The notes under the pieces are model-generated. The model saw only the letters and a program-made list of their open reading frames with translations. It was not told the origin of the DNA and ran no database searches. Positions 11,393 to 22,190 of a stretch of 64,000 bases of DNA are shown here, in pieces. This stretch comes from Ursus arctos (lineage: Eukaryota; Chordata; Mammalia; Carnivora; Ursidae): positions 16,517,848-16,581,847 of the forward strand of contig NW_026622986.1 of assembly GCF_023065955.2 (NCBI RefSeq). Direction: 5' to 3'. Positions within the stretch are counted from its first letter, which is position 1; every line of letters starts with the position of its first letter. The position numbers and the translations under genes were made by a program.

Positions 11393-12570
11393 AATGGGAA
11401 GATACAAAGAAGAGATTATTCACAGAAAAAGGACAGCGTGGTGGAGACAAATGGGAGTTCATTTAATATGATGTGCTTTTGAAGTCCTAACCCTAATTTT
11501 AGATCATATTAGGGGTGTTTTGAATCACAACCTAATGCTTTTTATTTGAATTATATTAATTTATTCTTAGCAAGTTGAGTCAACCAGGAAGATGAAACCT
11601 GCTTCAAAATGCAGATTATTATCCAAAATGGACCCTCCTAGAGGTCCTACAGGCCTTGGTCAAAGGAACTGTTCAGGAAGAGGTCATGAGAGAATAAGCC
11701 AGCCAAATTGCGGGGCACAAGCTCTCCAAATGTCAAATTTTCCAGAGATGGCGTTCATTTATAGATCCGTTACAGAACTGTCTTCACACCTATTTTCAAA
11801 TTATCCATTTGCATCATTCTGTGAATCAGAAAGGTCAGTTTCAAAGTATATTTGTCACACCATCTTAGTCAATGAGCGCTGTCCGTCCTGAGACTTGATG
11901 TGCATCGAGGCTAACTGTGGAATAAACATGATTGGTGGGGCTTTATGGTGACGTGCGCTCGGTTTCTGCGGTTGCCCTGGTGGCGATGGCCTGAGTTCGG
12001 GCCTTGTCTCTGCAGCATGGCTGTTCTGGCCTCTCAACCAAGCGCACTTCATGCTGCTTGCATTTTGTTTCCATGTGGCTTCTTTGAGCAGCACCGGGAT
12101 GATTCCATCCAACCACTGTGCCTGACTGCACAAGGAAGAAAAGACCATGTGCCCTATGTGTACTGGGGCCTGAGAAAGGCTGTATCTTTTGAGGCCATAA
12201 AGCCTAAATTATGAGAGTTTGCAGTCGTGATCGGGCAGGCTTGCATAGCCCAGAGCATGTCGGGCTGAGTGGTCACAGCTCAGGATTCTGGTTTTAACAC
12301 TAAAAACAGTTTGTGCTGCTTTAGGAATGAGTCACCTATTTGGCTTTAATTTCCTCATCGTTTGGTCATCTTTGGGACGTTTCTGCTCTTCAGTTCTGAA
12401 ACCAACCCGTGTTTCAAATCATGGAACCATTTTCAGTCTTCTGTGGGTGGGTAGATAGTTTGATAGAGAGATAGCTAGATATCCTTCCATTCTGAACCTG
12501 CAACTTCTTCCACATTTGCTCTTCGTTGTCTCCCCACATAAATGTGCTTTGCCTCCAAATTTACAATGTA
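11393..12570. other. Unassigned intronic sequence
   Basis: About 1.2 kb with no recognised repeat. The part around 11940-12130 is GC-richer and holds short open frames on both strands without any family motif. Confidence 0.5.
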
Positions 12571-12574
12571 TAAC

Positions 12575-12905
12575 CCAAGCAGTTATGCCTTGGTGCGTAA
12601 TAAAATACTCCAAAATTTAGTGGCTTAAAAACAGAAACTGTTTGCTCGTGATTCTGCTGTTTGAGCTAGGCTCTGCTGGGCAGCTGTGGTTTTTCATGTG
12701 GCTGCAGTCACTGGGGAATCCACTGGGGCTGAGTGGCCCATCTTGCCTGTCTAGTGGTCAGCTGAGGCGGTCACGGCAGCAGACTCTTAGGAGGACGAGC
12801 CCAGGGCACAGCACTTCTCAGCCTTGTGCTTATGTCTGATCTGCTGATGTCCCACTGGCCAAAACAAGCCTCATGGCCAAGACCAGAGTCTGTGTGGGAG
12901 GGGGC
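12575..12905. repeat. Unclassified ancient interspersed repeat
   Basis: Wording such as 'aaaatttagtggcttaaaaa', 'gattctgctgtttgagctag' and 'catgtggctgcagtcactgg' belongs to a common old mammalian interspersed repeat. I recognise the pattern but cannot name the family with certainty. Confidence 0.5.
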
Positions 12906-13224
12906 TTCATTAGTGATCAAGGGAGATGTGATTCACTGAGGACCATCGGTATGCAGTCTTCTGTATATTTATACCCTGATGAACTTAGGTTTTAGAAGTC
13001 TGCATTTCAAATTTAAAGTACATGTACCTGTATTCCCTGTCTTAGATTGTCAGCTTTTACAAAGTAACAGGTGTAGCTTTCGCTTCATATACCAGCAATG
13101 AAAGTGGGAGGGGGTGTAATGATTATTTGTGGTGGTAGAGGTAGGTGTCTGTACTCCCTGAGTGCCCAGAAGGGAGCGTTGCGTGTTCCCTTCTGGTTCT
13201 TCTATCTCAAAATATTGCGGTTCA

Positions 13225-13349
13225 TGGGGCACCTGGTTGGCTCAGTCAGTGGAGCATGTGACTCTCTCGGGGTTGTGGGTTTAAGCCCCAGGTTGGGTGT
13301 AGAGATTACTTTAAAAAAAAATCTTTAAAAAAATGAATAAATAAAAGTA
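13225..13349 (+). mobile_element. Short carnivore tRNA SINE
   Basis: A sense head 'ggggcacctggttggctcag', a B-box-like 'ggtttaagcccc', and an A-rich/(AAATA) tail. It is the same short type as the copy at 10904. Confidence 0.88.
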
Positions 13350-13569
13350 AATATTCCTGGCCAGACTCCTTTGTTGAGTCCTCTTCCTAAGATTCTGGCC
13401 ATTTGTTTTTTCACTCTGAGCAAATCCCTTTGTGACAGTAGCAATTTCTATAGCGGCAGCTTTTCCTAAAGCTTTAATTAATATCTCTTTACAGATTGCT
13501 TCTAAACATTTTTGACCTCAGGGCCACATTTGTAAGTGCATATTAGACCTCTCCACATGAATAATCTGC

Positions 13570-13990
13570 ACACCCAAAATAATTCATCTACGTACCCTAA
13601 ATCTACTTCTCCTTCTGTATTTCCTACTTCCAGTAATGGCTTCACTGTTCTCAGTTTCAAAGGCCCAAAACCTTTTAACCATCTTGGGCCCTTCCTTTTC
13701 CTTTCCCTCCTGTGCCCCAACCACACATCCTGTGTCCCAGCTCCTGCCTCAGGCCCACGCCGCGATGCCTGGCCTCTGGGCTTCCTCCTTGCTCCAAATT
13801 CCATTTCCCACAGTAGGAGCTAATTCCTTACTTGGTCCTCATCTTATAACTGCCTGGCTCAGAACCTTCCATGACTCCTTTCTTCCCACAGAACAGAAAC
13901 TGGCCTTCTCAGCCTGCCCTGTCAGTTTGCTCTCGTGGAATCCTTCCTGTCTTTGCCCCGGCTAGTGACTGGTTCTGTGATGCAAATGTA
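13570..13990 (+). repeat. Probable LINE-2 fragment, sense
   Basis: The pattern 'ttctgtatttcctacttcca', 'gtaatggcttcactgttctc' and a later 'cagaaccttccatgactcct' follows the L2 reverse-transcriptase/3' consensus at a distance. The overlapping open frames here are relics of it or chance. Confidence 0.5.
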
Positions 13991-14101
13991 TGTCCTTTCC
14001 CTCCTCTGGGTTCTGGCTCCAGGATCTCATCAGACAAACTCCGTGGATAGCAGTGTCTCCCTTCTCGATGCTGTCACAACGCATTTCATGTTACCAGCGC
14101 T

Positions 14102-14440
14102 TTTTTTTTTTTTTTAATGAATAGACTGTATTTTAGAGGAGTTTTAGGTTCAGAACAAAATTGAGGGAAAAGTACAGAGTTTTCCTACATGCCCTCCCCC
14201 CCAGCCTCCCCCACCATCAGCATCCTGTACTGGGTGGTGCATTCATTACAGCATGAACCAGCATTGACATCTCGTTACCAACCAAAGGCTGTAATTTACA
14301 TCAGGGTTCACTCCATGTTGTACCTTTCATGGGCTTTGACAAATGCAAATGACCCGTATCTACCATTATAGTATCTGACAGAGTATTCGCACTGCCCTAA
14401 AAATCCTTTCTGCTCCACTTATTCATCCCGCCCTCCTCCC
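14102..14440 (-). repeat. Ancient LINE-1 3' UTR, antisense
   Basis: It begins with a T run, which is a poly-A on the minus strand. The block 'gagttttaggttcagaacaa' follows, then 'catcaggg', 'tacctttcatgggctttgac' and 'ctgccctaaaaatcctttct'. This is the familiar L1M-type 3' UTR read in reverse. Confidence 0.72.
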
Positions 14441-14672
14441 AAACTGCTAGGACTTTGAACTTACTTATGTCTGTTTCTGTCACTTGACTTTGAACCTACC
14501 TTGTCTTAGTCTCCCTTCCCTACATAAGTCTCTAAAATATATGGATACATAGATTACATCTTTAAAATCTCAATAAAAGAGCAGTAATTATCTCCTTATG
14601 GAAAGCCCAGATTTTACACAAAATGGAAATGGGATGGGGAGACACATGCCACTGAGGTTAGAGGTTGCTTTT

Positions 14673-14878
14673 TTTTTTTTTTTTAAGATTTATTTATTTA
14701 TTTATTTGAAAGAGAGAGAGTGAGCAAGAGAGTGAGAAGAGAGCATGACAGAGGGACAGAGGAAGAGGGAGAAGCAGACACCACGCTGAGTTGGGAGCCC
14801 CATGTGGGGCTTGATCCCAGGACCCCAGGATCATGAGCTGAAGGCAAACGCTCAACTGACTGAGCCACCCAGACGCCC
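14673..14878 (-). mobile_element. Carnivore tRNA-Lys SINE, antisense
   Basis: A T16 tail at the left and the head 'gagccacccagacgccc' at the right. The 14-bp target duplication has one mismatch (tagaggttgctttt / tagaggtcgctttt). Confidence 0.96.
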
Positions 14879-15212
14879 TAGAGGTCGCTTTTGGAAAAGA
14901 ACAATGAAGCTTGACAGTTAAGGGAGACATTCTTTAGCTTAGTGTAGGCTGATAAGCATTTGGGGAAATTAGAGATGATTTTTACTTTCTATTGTAGTTA
15001 TATGTGCTCCTTCCTAAATGGTTTCTCCGTAGATTAAAAAGTCCATGCTTCCTGAAACACTTTGCACTCTGCCAAATTGAGAGACAGAGACAGAATTGGG
15101 CCTTGGAAAAGAACACTTCAGTGAGTCCTTCCATAAAGCAATCTCATTTTATAATGTGAATAACCACCTCTTAATTTTTCTAAATTCGGACTTTTAAAAG
15201 ATGCTATTTAAG

Positions 15213-15407
15213 GGGCACCTGGGTGGCACAGCGGTTAAGCGTCTGCCTTCGGCTCAGGGCGTGATCCCGGCGTTATGGGATCGAGCCCCACATCAGGCTC
15301 CTCTGCTATGAGCCTGCTTCTTCCTCTCCCACTCCCCCTGCTTTTGTTCCCTCTCTCGCTGGCTGTCTCTATCTCTGTCGAATAAATAAATAAAATCTTA
15401 AAAAAAA
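15213..15407 (+). mobile_element. tRNA-Lys carnivore SINE (arctoid form)
   Basis: A sense full-length copy near the consensus, with 'tggcacagcggttaagcgtc' and 'ggatcgagcccc' as promoter boxes. The target duplication of about 17 bp has one mismatch (aaaagatgctatttaag / aaaagatgctattcaag). Confidence 0.97.
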
Positions 15408-15421
15408 AAAAAGATGCTATT

Positions 15422-16754
15422 CAAGTGTAATAAACAAGCAAGTCAGTAATGTGTACCGAATATGATACTGCTTCAAAGAGCTAAACAAAAAGGTGTAGAG
15501 TTCTAAGAGCATTAAACAGCATTGCCAGCAAAGTTCTCACTGTTCCCCAAATCAGCAACCACTAAGGAGGTGAACGTGAACAGTAAGTACTATGGGAAAG
15601 AAAGGTGATACCCCAGAGAAAGACATTGCGGTTTCTCCTAACAAGAGGTGTGATAGATAGTTGTCTTAGATTTACTCATGACAACTGAGGGAAACAAGCC
15701 TTGCCTCTTCTGGAACAAAATCCTGTTGGGTGCAGCCCGCTTCTCCCCACCCTCTTTGGCTGTTCTTTGGTCTGTGAACAGACACGCTCCAGGTGCTGCG
15801 GCTTGCACTGTCCCTCCGTGGCAGTGCGCCTGCCCTGGGCAACGTCAGCAGCAGTCTCCGGCTGTAGTCGCGGGCTCATCGTGACTCTAAGCCAAATGAT
15901 CATGTTCTGTTTCCACCACGTTTTGTCTGAAATGAAAGCCAGCAAAGATTTACTGAGGGGCTGCTCTGGAGCAGCACTCCGAGGGCTACTGACGACAGTG
16001 ACAGTCAGATGAACTCCCCGAGTGTCAGGCGCCACTCACAGCAACGCCAGGCACGTGCGCTCGAAATCCGTGTTCCTAAAACGGCATCTGAGATGCCTTG
16101 AAAAGACTGACATTGTCTTTACCTACATGTAGACTCATTGCCCTTCCCTCATTGCCCCCATACTGGGGCGAGGATGTGGAAACAAAACTACACTCGTGTC
16201 TTTGGTATTTGTTGTCTTGTTTCTTTGGTTACCAGTTTTACAAAGTGCTTTTAGAGCATGAAATTATGAACAGCCTTGGGGTGTGGCATCAAGGAGCGAC
16301 AGCCTCGTTGAGGAGTCGGCACCCACGGTGTCCCTGACACCTTCCCGCTTCCTGTTCTCAGCCTGTGTCCCCTCCCCCAACCCACCTACTTGCACCTTCT
16401 CCCGGCACCCTTGCTGCAGGCTCCTAGAAGCACCCAGAAGCCCCAGCCTGTACTGAGTGTAAGGATAACGTTATTTTTTTCTCCTCAATTTACTAGCAGA
16501 CACAAAGCTAGGATTTTTTGCATGAGGTATTTTTACTGTGGGTGACTGGGTAAAATAAAAAGGACAGAAAGTTGCATACACTAAAGAAAGTCGATAAGGT
16601 GTTCTACATAGAGGCTTTGTGTTTCTTCTGTCTAGCTGCCATCTGCCCCTTAAGCACTTTTCCTTCAGTTACTTTAAGTAATTGAACAGGTGTTGTTTTT
16701 TTTTTCTTTTTAAAATTGATATCCTTCTTATTTATTTATGTGTCTATAAGACAA
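15422..16754. other. Mostly unassigned intronic sequence
   Basis: A weak antisense LINE-2-like patch lies around 15935-16040 ('gcaaagatttactgaggggc'). The rest is unassigned. Overlapping frames on both strands at 15676-16035 have no recognisable domain. Confidence 0.45.
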
Positions 16755-17030
16755 GAGGCAGTTGAATGCCATGGCTGAGAGCCCAGGCTCTGCAGTGGCA
16801 CTGGCCAGGTGAACAGAATCAGACTGCCCTGCGTAGAGGTCTTTATGACCTTGAGCCGGTCAGTCACTTAGCGGCTTTTAGCCTGGTTCCTTCTCTGTAA
16901 AGGGGAGGGGAGTCCTGTCCATTTCATAGGGTTGTGAAGACGATTACATAAGAAAGCCTGTGAAGCAATTAGCAGATCCCTCACACATAGTTAGCGCTAA
17001 ATAAATGTTAGCGTTGAGGATGTGTTGTTG
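16755..17030 (+). repeat. MIR SINE, sense
   Basis: The order 'ctgagagcccaggctctgca', 'gaccttgagccggtcagtca', 'gggttgtgaagacgattaca' and the terminal 'cgctaaataaatgttagcg' is the full MIR layout. Confidence 0.9.
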
Positions 17031-17269
17031 TTGTTAATTTTTAGACATGATGAGTGCTGGGGATGTACAGGTGCTGTACAAATAGAAAACCAAAGAATAC
17101 AAAGCCAAAAATAAAATTCAAATATTTTCTCAAAGTAAGGCTTATTTTTTCTCTTGACTGGGAATTGTTCATAACATTTGATAATGTAACAGAGTGAAGA
17201 CTGTTTTATGTCCTATTCCCTTTGCTTTTTTTTCCCTGTAATTTTTATTTTAAAATAAAATTTAGAGAT

Positions 17270-17520
17270 TCATTCTTTTACCACTGAGCCAAGCACTGAG
17301 GTAGGTGCTAGGGATGGAAGTTCATATCTTACCCATGAGGTACATTCTTCTTGCCCACAGATTAGAACAGATAAGATGATACTGCTTATCCCAATGGGAC
17401 ACGAGAGAAATATTCCAGTTAATACCTGTAAGATACATATGTGGCTTAAGAAGTGCAAATTGAAGAAGAACCAAGTTGTTAACTTCAGTAAGCAGGGTGC
17501 AGATTATTAGGGAGAGATGT
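17270..17520 (-). repeat. Probable LINE-2 3' fragment, antisense
   Basis: 'ccaagcactgaggtaggtgc' followed by 'tagggatggaagttcatat' resembles the antisense LINE-2 end. It is diverged. Confidence 0.4.
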
Positions 17521-17532
17521 GCTGTACTAAAA

Positions 17533-18180
17533 ACACAATTTTAATTTTTTTTAACTTTCCATTTTGAAATAATTTCAGACATATAAAAATGTAGCTAAAA
17601 AGAATACAGAGAATTCTCATAGACCCTGCATCCCCATTTTAACATCCTACATAACCGAGAGTACAGTTATCAAGGGCAGAAAATTAACACTGATACAATA
17701 TTATTAGGTAATCTATAGATTTCATTCACATCTCTCTAGTTGTCCCAGTTTTGTTTTCTTTCTGGTCCGGGATCCCATGTTGTGTTTGGTTTTCATATCT
17801 CCTTAGTCTCCTCTAATCTGGGCCAGTTTCTCTGTCTTTATATGTCTCTCTGGATCTTCACACTTTTGATACTATCTGGTTATTTTGTAGAATGGCTCTC
17901 CCTTAGGGTTTGTTTCCTAATGATCAGGTTCAGATTATGCATTTTTCATCGGAACCAGATTGTTGATGCTGTGTCCATCTCGGTGCATTATATCAGAAGA
18001 CACATGATATCCGTATAGCCCATTACCAATGATGGTAACTTTGATCTCCTGGTTAGAGTGTATCAGCTTTTTCTCCTGTAAAGTTACTATTTTTCCTTCT
18101 GTTCTGATCCGTGAGAAGTTGTCATCGTAGTTCTTGCCTGTACCCCTCACCCCTGTTTCCATCTTAGTGTCCGTTTGTAT
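17533..18180 (-). repeat. Ancient LINE-1 3' UTR, antisense
   Basis: The block 'attttgaaataatttcagac' is followed by 'tagctaaaaagaatacagag', 'atctccttagtctcctctaa' and 'cctgtaaagttactattttt'. This matches a long L1M-type 3' UTR in reverse. The open frame at 17740 is an artefact of it. Confidence 0.75.
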
Positions 18181-18182
18181 TT

Positions 18183-18736
18183 ACCCTTATTAAAAAAAAA
18201 AAAAAAGTAAGAGCATTGGTGTGTCAAACTTGACCTGGGTTTGCTGGCTGAATCGGGAGGGATGACGAAGGTGCGCGAGGACGTTGCAGTATGCTGTGAC
18301 TACAGATGGTGAGTCAGACCTCACATTTGCACATCCTGTCTGAGCTTTAGGTGGTGTTGTGGTTCCTGAAACCAAGATTTGAAGAACAGGAGTTTTTTGC
18401 TTTCCTCTATGGCTCTTTCTTATGTTTTGCTGATATTCGTACAGTCGCTAACGTCTAAAAACAAACCCTAAGATCATTGCTTATAAAGTGAACAAATGTG
18501 GCAGTTTTAGCAGCTGTGGACTTGGTGGTCACATTTACAAGCGGAAGCAGTTTTCCCTGCCACATCTCCATTTTGTGTGTTATAAAGATCATTTTTACCC
18601 AGTTACATTTTAATAGTCATTTAGGAATTCTGTGTTTTAATATCTAAGTAGTTACAAGTAACATATTCTGAATATCTACAAAGTAGCTTTGATTTGAAAC
18701 AATGGTTCACAACACAGTGTATAATAAACAGGGACA
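18183..18736. other. Unassigned intronic sequence
   Basis: No recognised repeat or exon apart from an A15 run near 18192. Confidence 0.55.
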
Positions 18737-18904
18737 TGGGGCAACTGGGTGGCTCAGTTGGTTAAGTGTCTGCCTTTGGCTGAGGTCATGATCTCAGGGT
18801 CCTGGGATGGAGCCCCACATGGGGCTCCCTGCTCAGTGGGATCTCTGCTTCTCCTTCTCCCTCTGCTCCTAGCCCCGCTGTGCACTCTCTCTCTCTCTCT
18901 TTCT

Positions 18905-18946
<42 letters not shown>

Positions 18947-18967
18947 TCAGTAAAATCTTTTAAAAAA
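18737..18967 (+). mobile_element. Carnivore tRNA-Lys SINE with expanded CT/CA tail
   Basis: A sense head 'ggcaactgggtggctcagtt' and a body ending in a (CT)n run (about 18884-18922), followed by (CA)n at about 18922-18946 before the A-rich end. It is an older subfamily than the arctoid copies. Confidence 0.93.
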
Positions 18968-19300
18968 TGGGCAGGGCTCTCAATTTTAGTGCTCCGTATC
19001 ACAGGGTTAGAGAAAAGAATATAAATCGCATAATTAAACTGTTAATAATAATCAGGGCAGTGTAACTCATCATTAAAATTAGAAATTGGGTACAGGAAAT
19101 GGCATGATATCACTAACAGCTTTGTATCAAACAAGAAAGCTGCCTGTTCTACATACCCGATTCATGCTGTGGTCTGTGGTTGGAAACCTACCCTAGGGGG
19201 CAAGCTTTTTTAGTCCTGTGGAGCCTGCCTACCAAGTACAGAGCATCTTGTATAGATAGAGTCCAGTCAACTCAAGAGTCAGACTTTGGGGGAGCACATC

Positions 19301-19664
19301 CCTCTTAGTCCACGCAGGCCGCTATGTCAAAATACCAGTGACTGCGTAGCTTATAAACAACAGAAATTTATCTCTCACAGTTCTGGGCACTGGCAAGTTC
19401 AAGATCAAGACACCACCATAGTCACATTTTGGTGCGGGACCTCTTCCTGGTTCATCGCTGGCGCCGCCTTTCTGTGTCCTCACTTGGGCCTCGGGATCTC
19501 TACGGGTCTCTAATAAAGCAATGATCTATTCATGAGGCTCCACCTTCATGATTTAAGTGCCTCCCAGAGGCTTGGTCACCTCTCCCCATCTAATACCATC
19601 ATCTTTGGGGGTTAAGATTTCAACATATGAATTTTGGGGAGACACAGACATTCAGACCATAGCA
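19301..19664 (-). repeat. MLT1-type MaLR solo LTR, antisense
   Basis: Read on the minus strand it starts tgctatggtctgaatgtctg. It passes the usual 'gatggtattagatggggaga'-like and 'gaaccaggaag' blocks and ends at the 'cctgcgtggactaagagg' terminus. A perfect 5-bp direct repeat, acatc, lies at 19296-19300 and 19665-19669, exactly at the LTR edges. No internal retroviral sequence is attached, so it is a solo LTR. Confidence 0.88.
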
Positions 19665-19710
19665 ACATCTAATAATCCTTCCTCTTTCCACCATCTAGTG
19701 AAAGTAAACC

Positions 19711-19745
19711 ATCTTTCTTTCTTTTTCTTTCTTTCCCTTTCTTTT

Positions 19746-19825
<80 letters not shown>
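19711..19825. repeat. (TTTC)n microsatellite
   Basis: About 115 bases of TTTC units, perfect over the last 80 or so. It lies directly against the tail side of the antisense SINE at 19826, so it probably grew from that SINE's A-rich tail. Confidence 0.97.
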
Positions 19826-19932
19826 ATAGTTAAAATTTTTTTAGTTAATCTCTATACCCAATGTGGGGCTTGAACTCATGACCCTGAGATCAAGGTTTGC
19901 ACACTCTACCTACTGAGTCAGCCGGGTGCCAC
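19826..19932 (-). mobile_element. Short carnivore tRNA SINE, antisense
   Basis: The antisense body 'gtggggcttgaactcatgac' and the head 'actgagtcagccgggtgcca'. Its tail side is the TTTC microsatellite. Confidence 0.88.
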
Positions 19933-20523
19933 AACCATCCTTTTTTCTTAATTCCGTTTTGAAAGAAATATCTCAGGAAGGAAGAATTGAAGGCATTTAT
20001 TGCCATCAATAATTACAGGCTCTGTTGTCTTTGTTGTGAAGTAATCCTTGATATAGGAAGTATATTCCCTCTAGGGTGTTAAAAAAATTAGGAGAAAACT
20101 TGTGAGATTGCGTTAACAAATCAGCACATTGGGAAAATGACAATTCCTAAAGCTCTGGTGAGGTTAGGCCTCTCTCATCAGTGAAAATGGTAAAGCACCT
20201 GAAATTTTCACATTTGGGTATGTTATTATTTGTATCTTAAATTTATCTTCAGTGTTGTTTATATATTATCGAAAAGCCACTCTTGCTTTTTGAAATATAA
20301 GGTAGATTTTTCTTTAAAGGACAACTTGTTTTATAGTTAACTCAGTAGGTTGTAGTCTTTGAAATAAAAATCGTCATCTCTCTCTAGCAGACTATTCCAG
20401 TTGAGCTATTACTGCCCTTGTCTTAGAGTAGTCATGGGTGTGAGGAGCTCTTTTACACCCACAATTTCTAACAATGCAGGTAGTCAAACATTTAACCATA
20501 TGGAGGCAAAGTATTACGTAAAG

Positions 20524-20707
20524 CAGGGTGCCTGGGTGGCTCAGTCCATTAAGCATCCCACTCTTGATCACCTCAGGTCATGATCTCAGGGTGTGAGATC
20601 GAGCCCCGTGTTGGGCTCCACATTCAGTGGGGAGCCTACTGGAGATTCTCTCTCTCTCTCTTCCCCTCCCCCTGCTCTCTCCCTCTCTCTCTCAAATAAT
20701 TTTTTTT
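20524..20707 (+). mobile_element. Carnivore tRNA-Lys SINE
   Basis: A sense head 'gtgcctgggtggctcagtcc', a CT-rich body, and a tail ending in T/A-rich sequence. The target duplication has one mismatch (aagtattacgtaaag / aagtattaagtaaag). Confidence 0.95.
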
Positions 20708-20722
20708 AAGTATTAAGTAAAG

Positions 20723-21999
20723 TATATTTGTAGTAGCTGGTTTCTTTTTTCTTTAATTTTTCAGGCTTTCAGTAGTATGTATTTAGAGACTGTGAATTTA
20801 AGGTTGCTTGTGTGTTAAAACTAAATACATCCTTAAGCACTGTTGACCTAAGTCTCTGATAAACGTTCTCTTCGGTTTGTTTGGCTGTCACCAAGTTGAA
20901 TGGGAGTGAGAGTTGTTTCTTGTGTTATTATTTTTTTTTTTTAGTATGAAGAATTGCTGTTTCCTTAATAGATAGTAAGTGATACTTTAAAGCATTTAGG
21001 CTACCGTTTTTCTATGATTTCTGGGCCTTTGGATGATGACAGAGGTTCATATATTATAAAGATGATTTAAATAATGGATACGAGCATCTTTCATGAATTT
21101 AAAATGCTGTGTAAATGTACAAAAACAAAGATTATCTTCCTCAAGAATTGCTCAGCTGGTAGAATTAGTGTTTGGAGAGTATTTTATTTCATTTATTTTA
21201 TGCCAGTAAAATAATCTTCCATTAAGTCATCTTGCATATTATCAGTCCAAACTTTGGCAACTTGGTAAATAGGAATTTATAATCGGCATTGGAGCTTTTG
21301 GTTTTCTGAGAGATTAATGCGAATATCAGGATTTGTCTTGGCTAGATATAATCGTAAAGTCACTTTCAAAGTTTATAAGCGAAGGAAGGATTTAGTTTAA
21401 AAATTTGTTTAACAACTGTTTCTTGTAATTGGTCCCAGGGGTGGACAGGAATGTACAATGATAAATAAAATCTAGTTCCCACCCTTGAAGTGCTTATAAT
21501 CTAGTAGGGAATAAAAGATGACTTTGGGCCAACTCTTTTCTCATTATAAGAAATTTTGTCTTATCCTGCTGTTACAGCAAATGCTTACATTGTCATATTC
21601 TCCTTAGATTGTCTTTAGATAAGGAATCAGTGAGGCCCTCAAATATTTGCTTTCACTGAATATATCATGTGGGGATTCTTAAATTCAACAATGGAAGGCC
21701 TTGCGCACGGGCAAAGCCCTTATAGTCGCAGTAGAGGGCATCTGTGGAAAGCATGCTCTGTTGTGTATCATAGCCAGATTTTCAGTGGCTTTCCTTGTTT
21801 TTCTTAACATTAGATTGTGGCTTAACAAATGCAGGCTTATTTCCCATATTTCTTAAATTTCACATCCTTGATAAGCAGGAACAGGCAATGCAGTAGCTTT
21901 GGGTTGCCTTCCTATTTATATTCTACCACGTGAAGTTGTGTTTTTGTTTTTACCCTAAATTGGTACCAGTGACCATTTGTAAAAGCTCTCATTCTTCAC
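20723..21999. other. Repeat-poor AT-rich intronic sequence
   Basis: The only repeat trace is a short antisense LINE-2-like patch at about 21440-21505 ('gttcccacccttgaagtgct'). Nothing else was recognised. Confidence 0.5.
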
Positions 22000-22190
22000 T
22001 TTCAAAGATGTAAGTGCTTCTTGATGTCATTCGTCACTGAACATTTCAGGGTCTGAACTACAAGGTAAGGTAGGAGTCCTTCGGGTTCCCTGTGTAGTAG
22101 GAAAGGCCTTTTTGGCCATCGTCAAGGCATCATCACTGCCTGATTTGAAATGTTCAGTGATGACATCAAGAAGCACTTACATCTTTGAAA
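22000..22190. repeat. Near-perfect inverted repeat with 97-nt spacer
   Basis: The left arm at 22000-22048 (core 'gatgtaagtgcttcttgatg') is the reverse complement of the right arm at 22146-22190 (core 'catcaagaagcacttacatc'). The only difference is a 4-base insertion, ttcg, in the left arm near 22030. The spacer contains its own small palindromes such as aaggcctt. It could be a miniature DNA transposon, a local inverted duplication, or a transcribed hairpin. Confidence 0.85.

Noticed and set aside
22000..22190. Calling the inverted repeat a microRNA gene
   Set aside because: The spacer is about 97 nt, much longer than a normal precursor loop, and nothing shows processing. It is kept as an unexplained inverted repeat.
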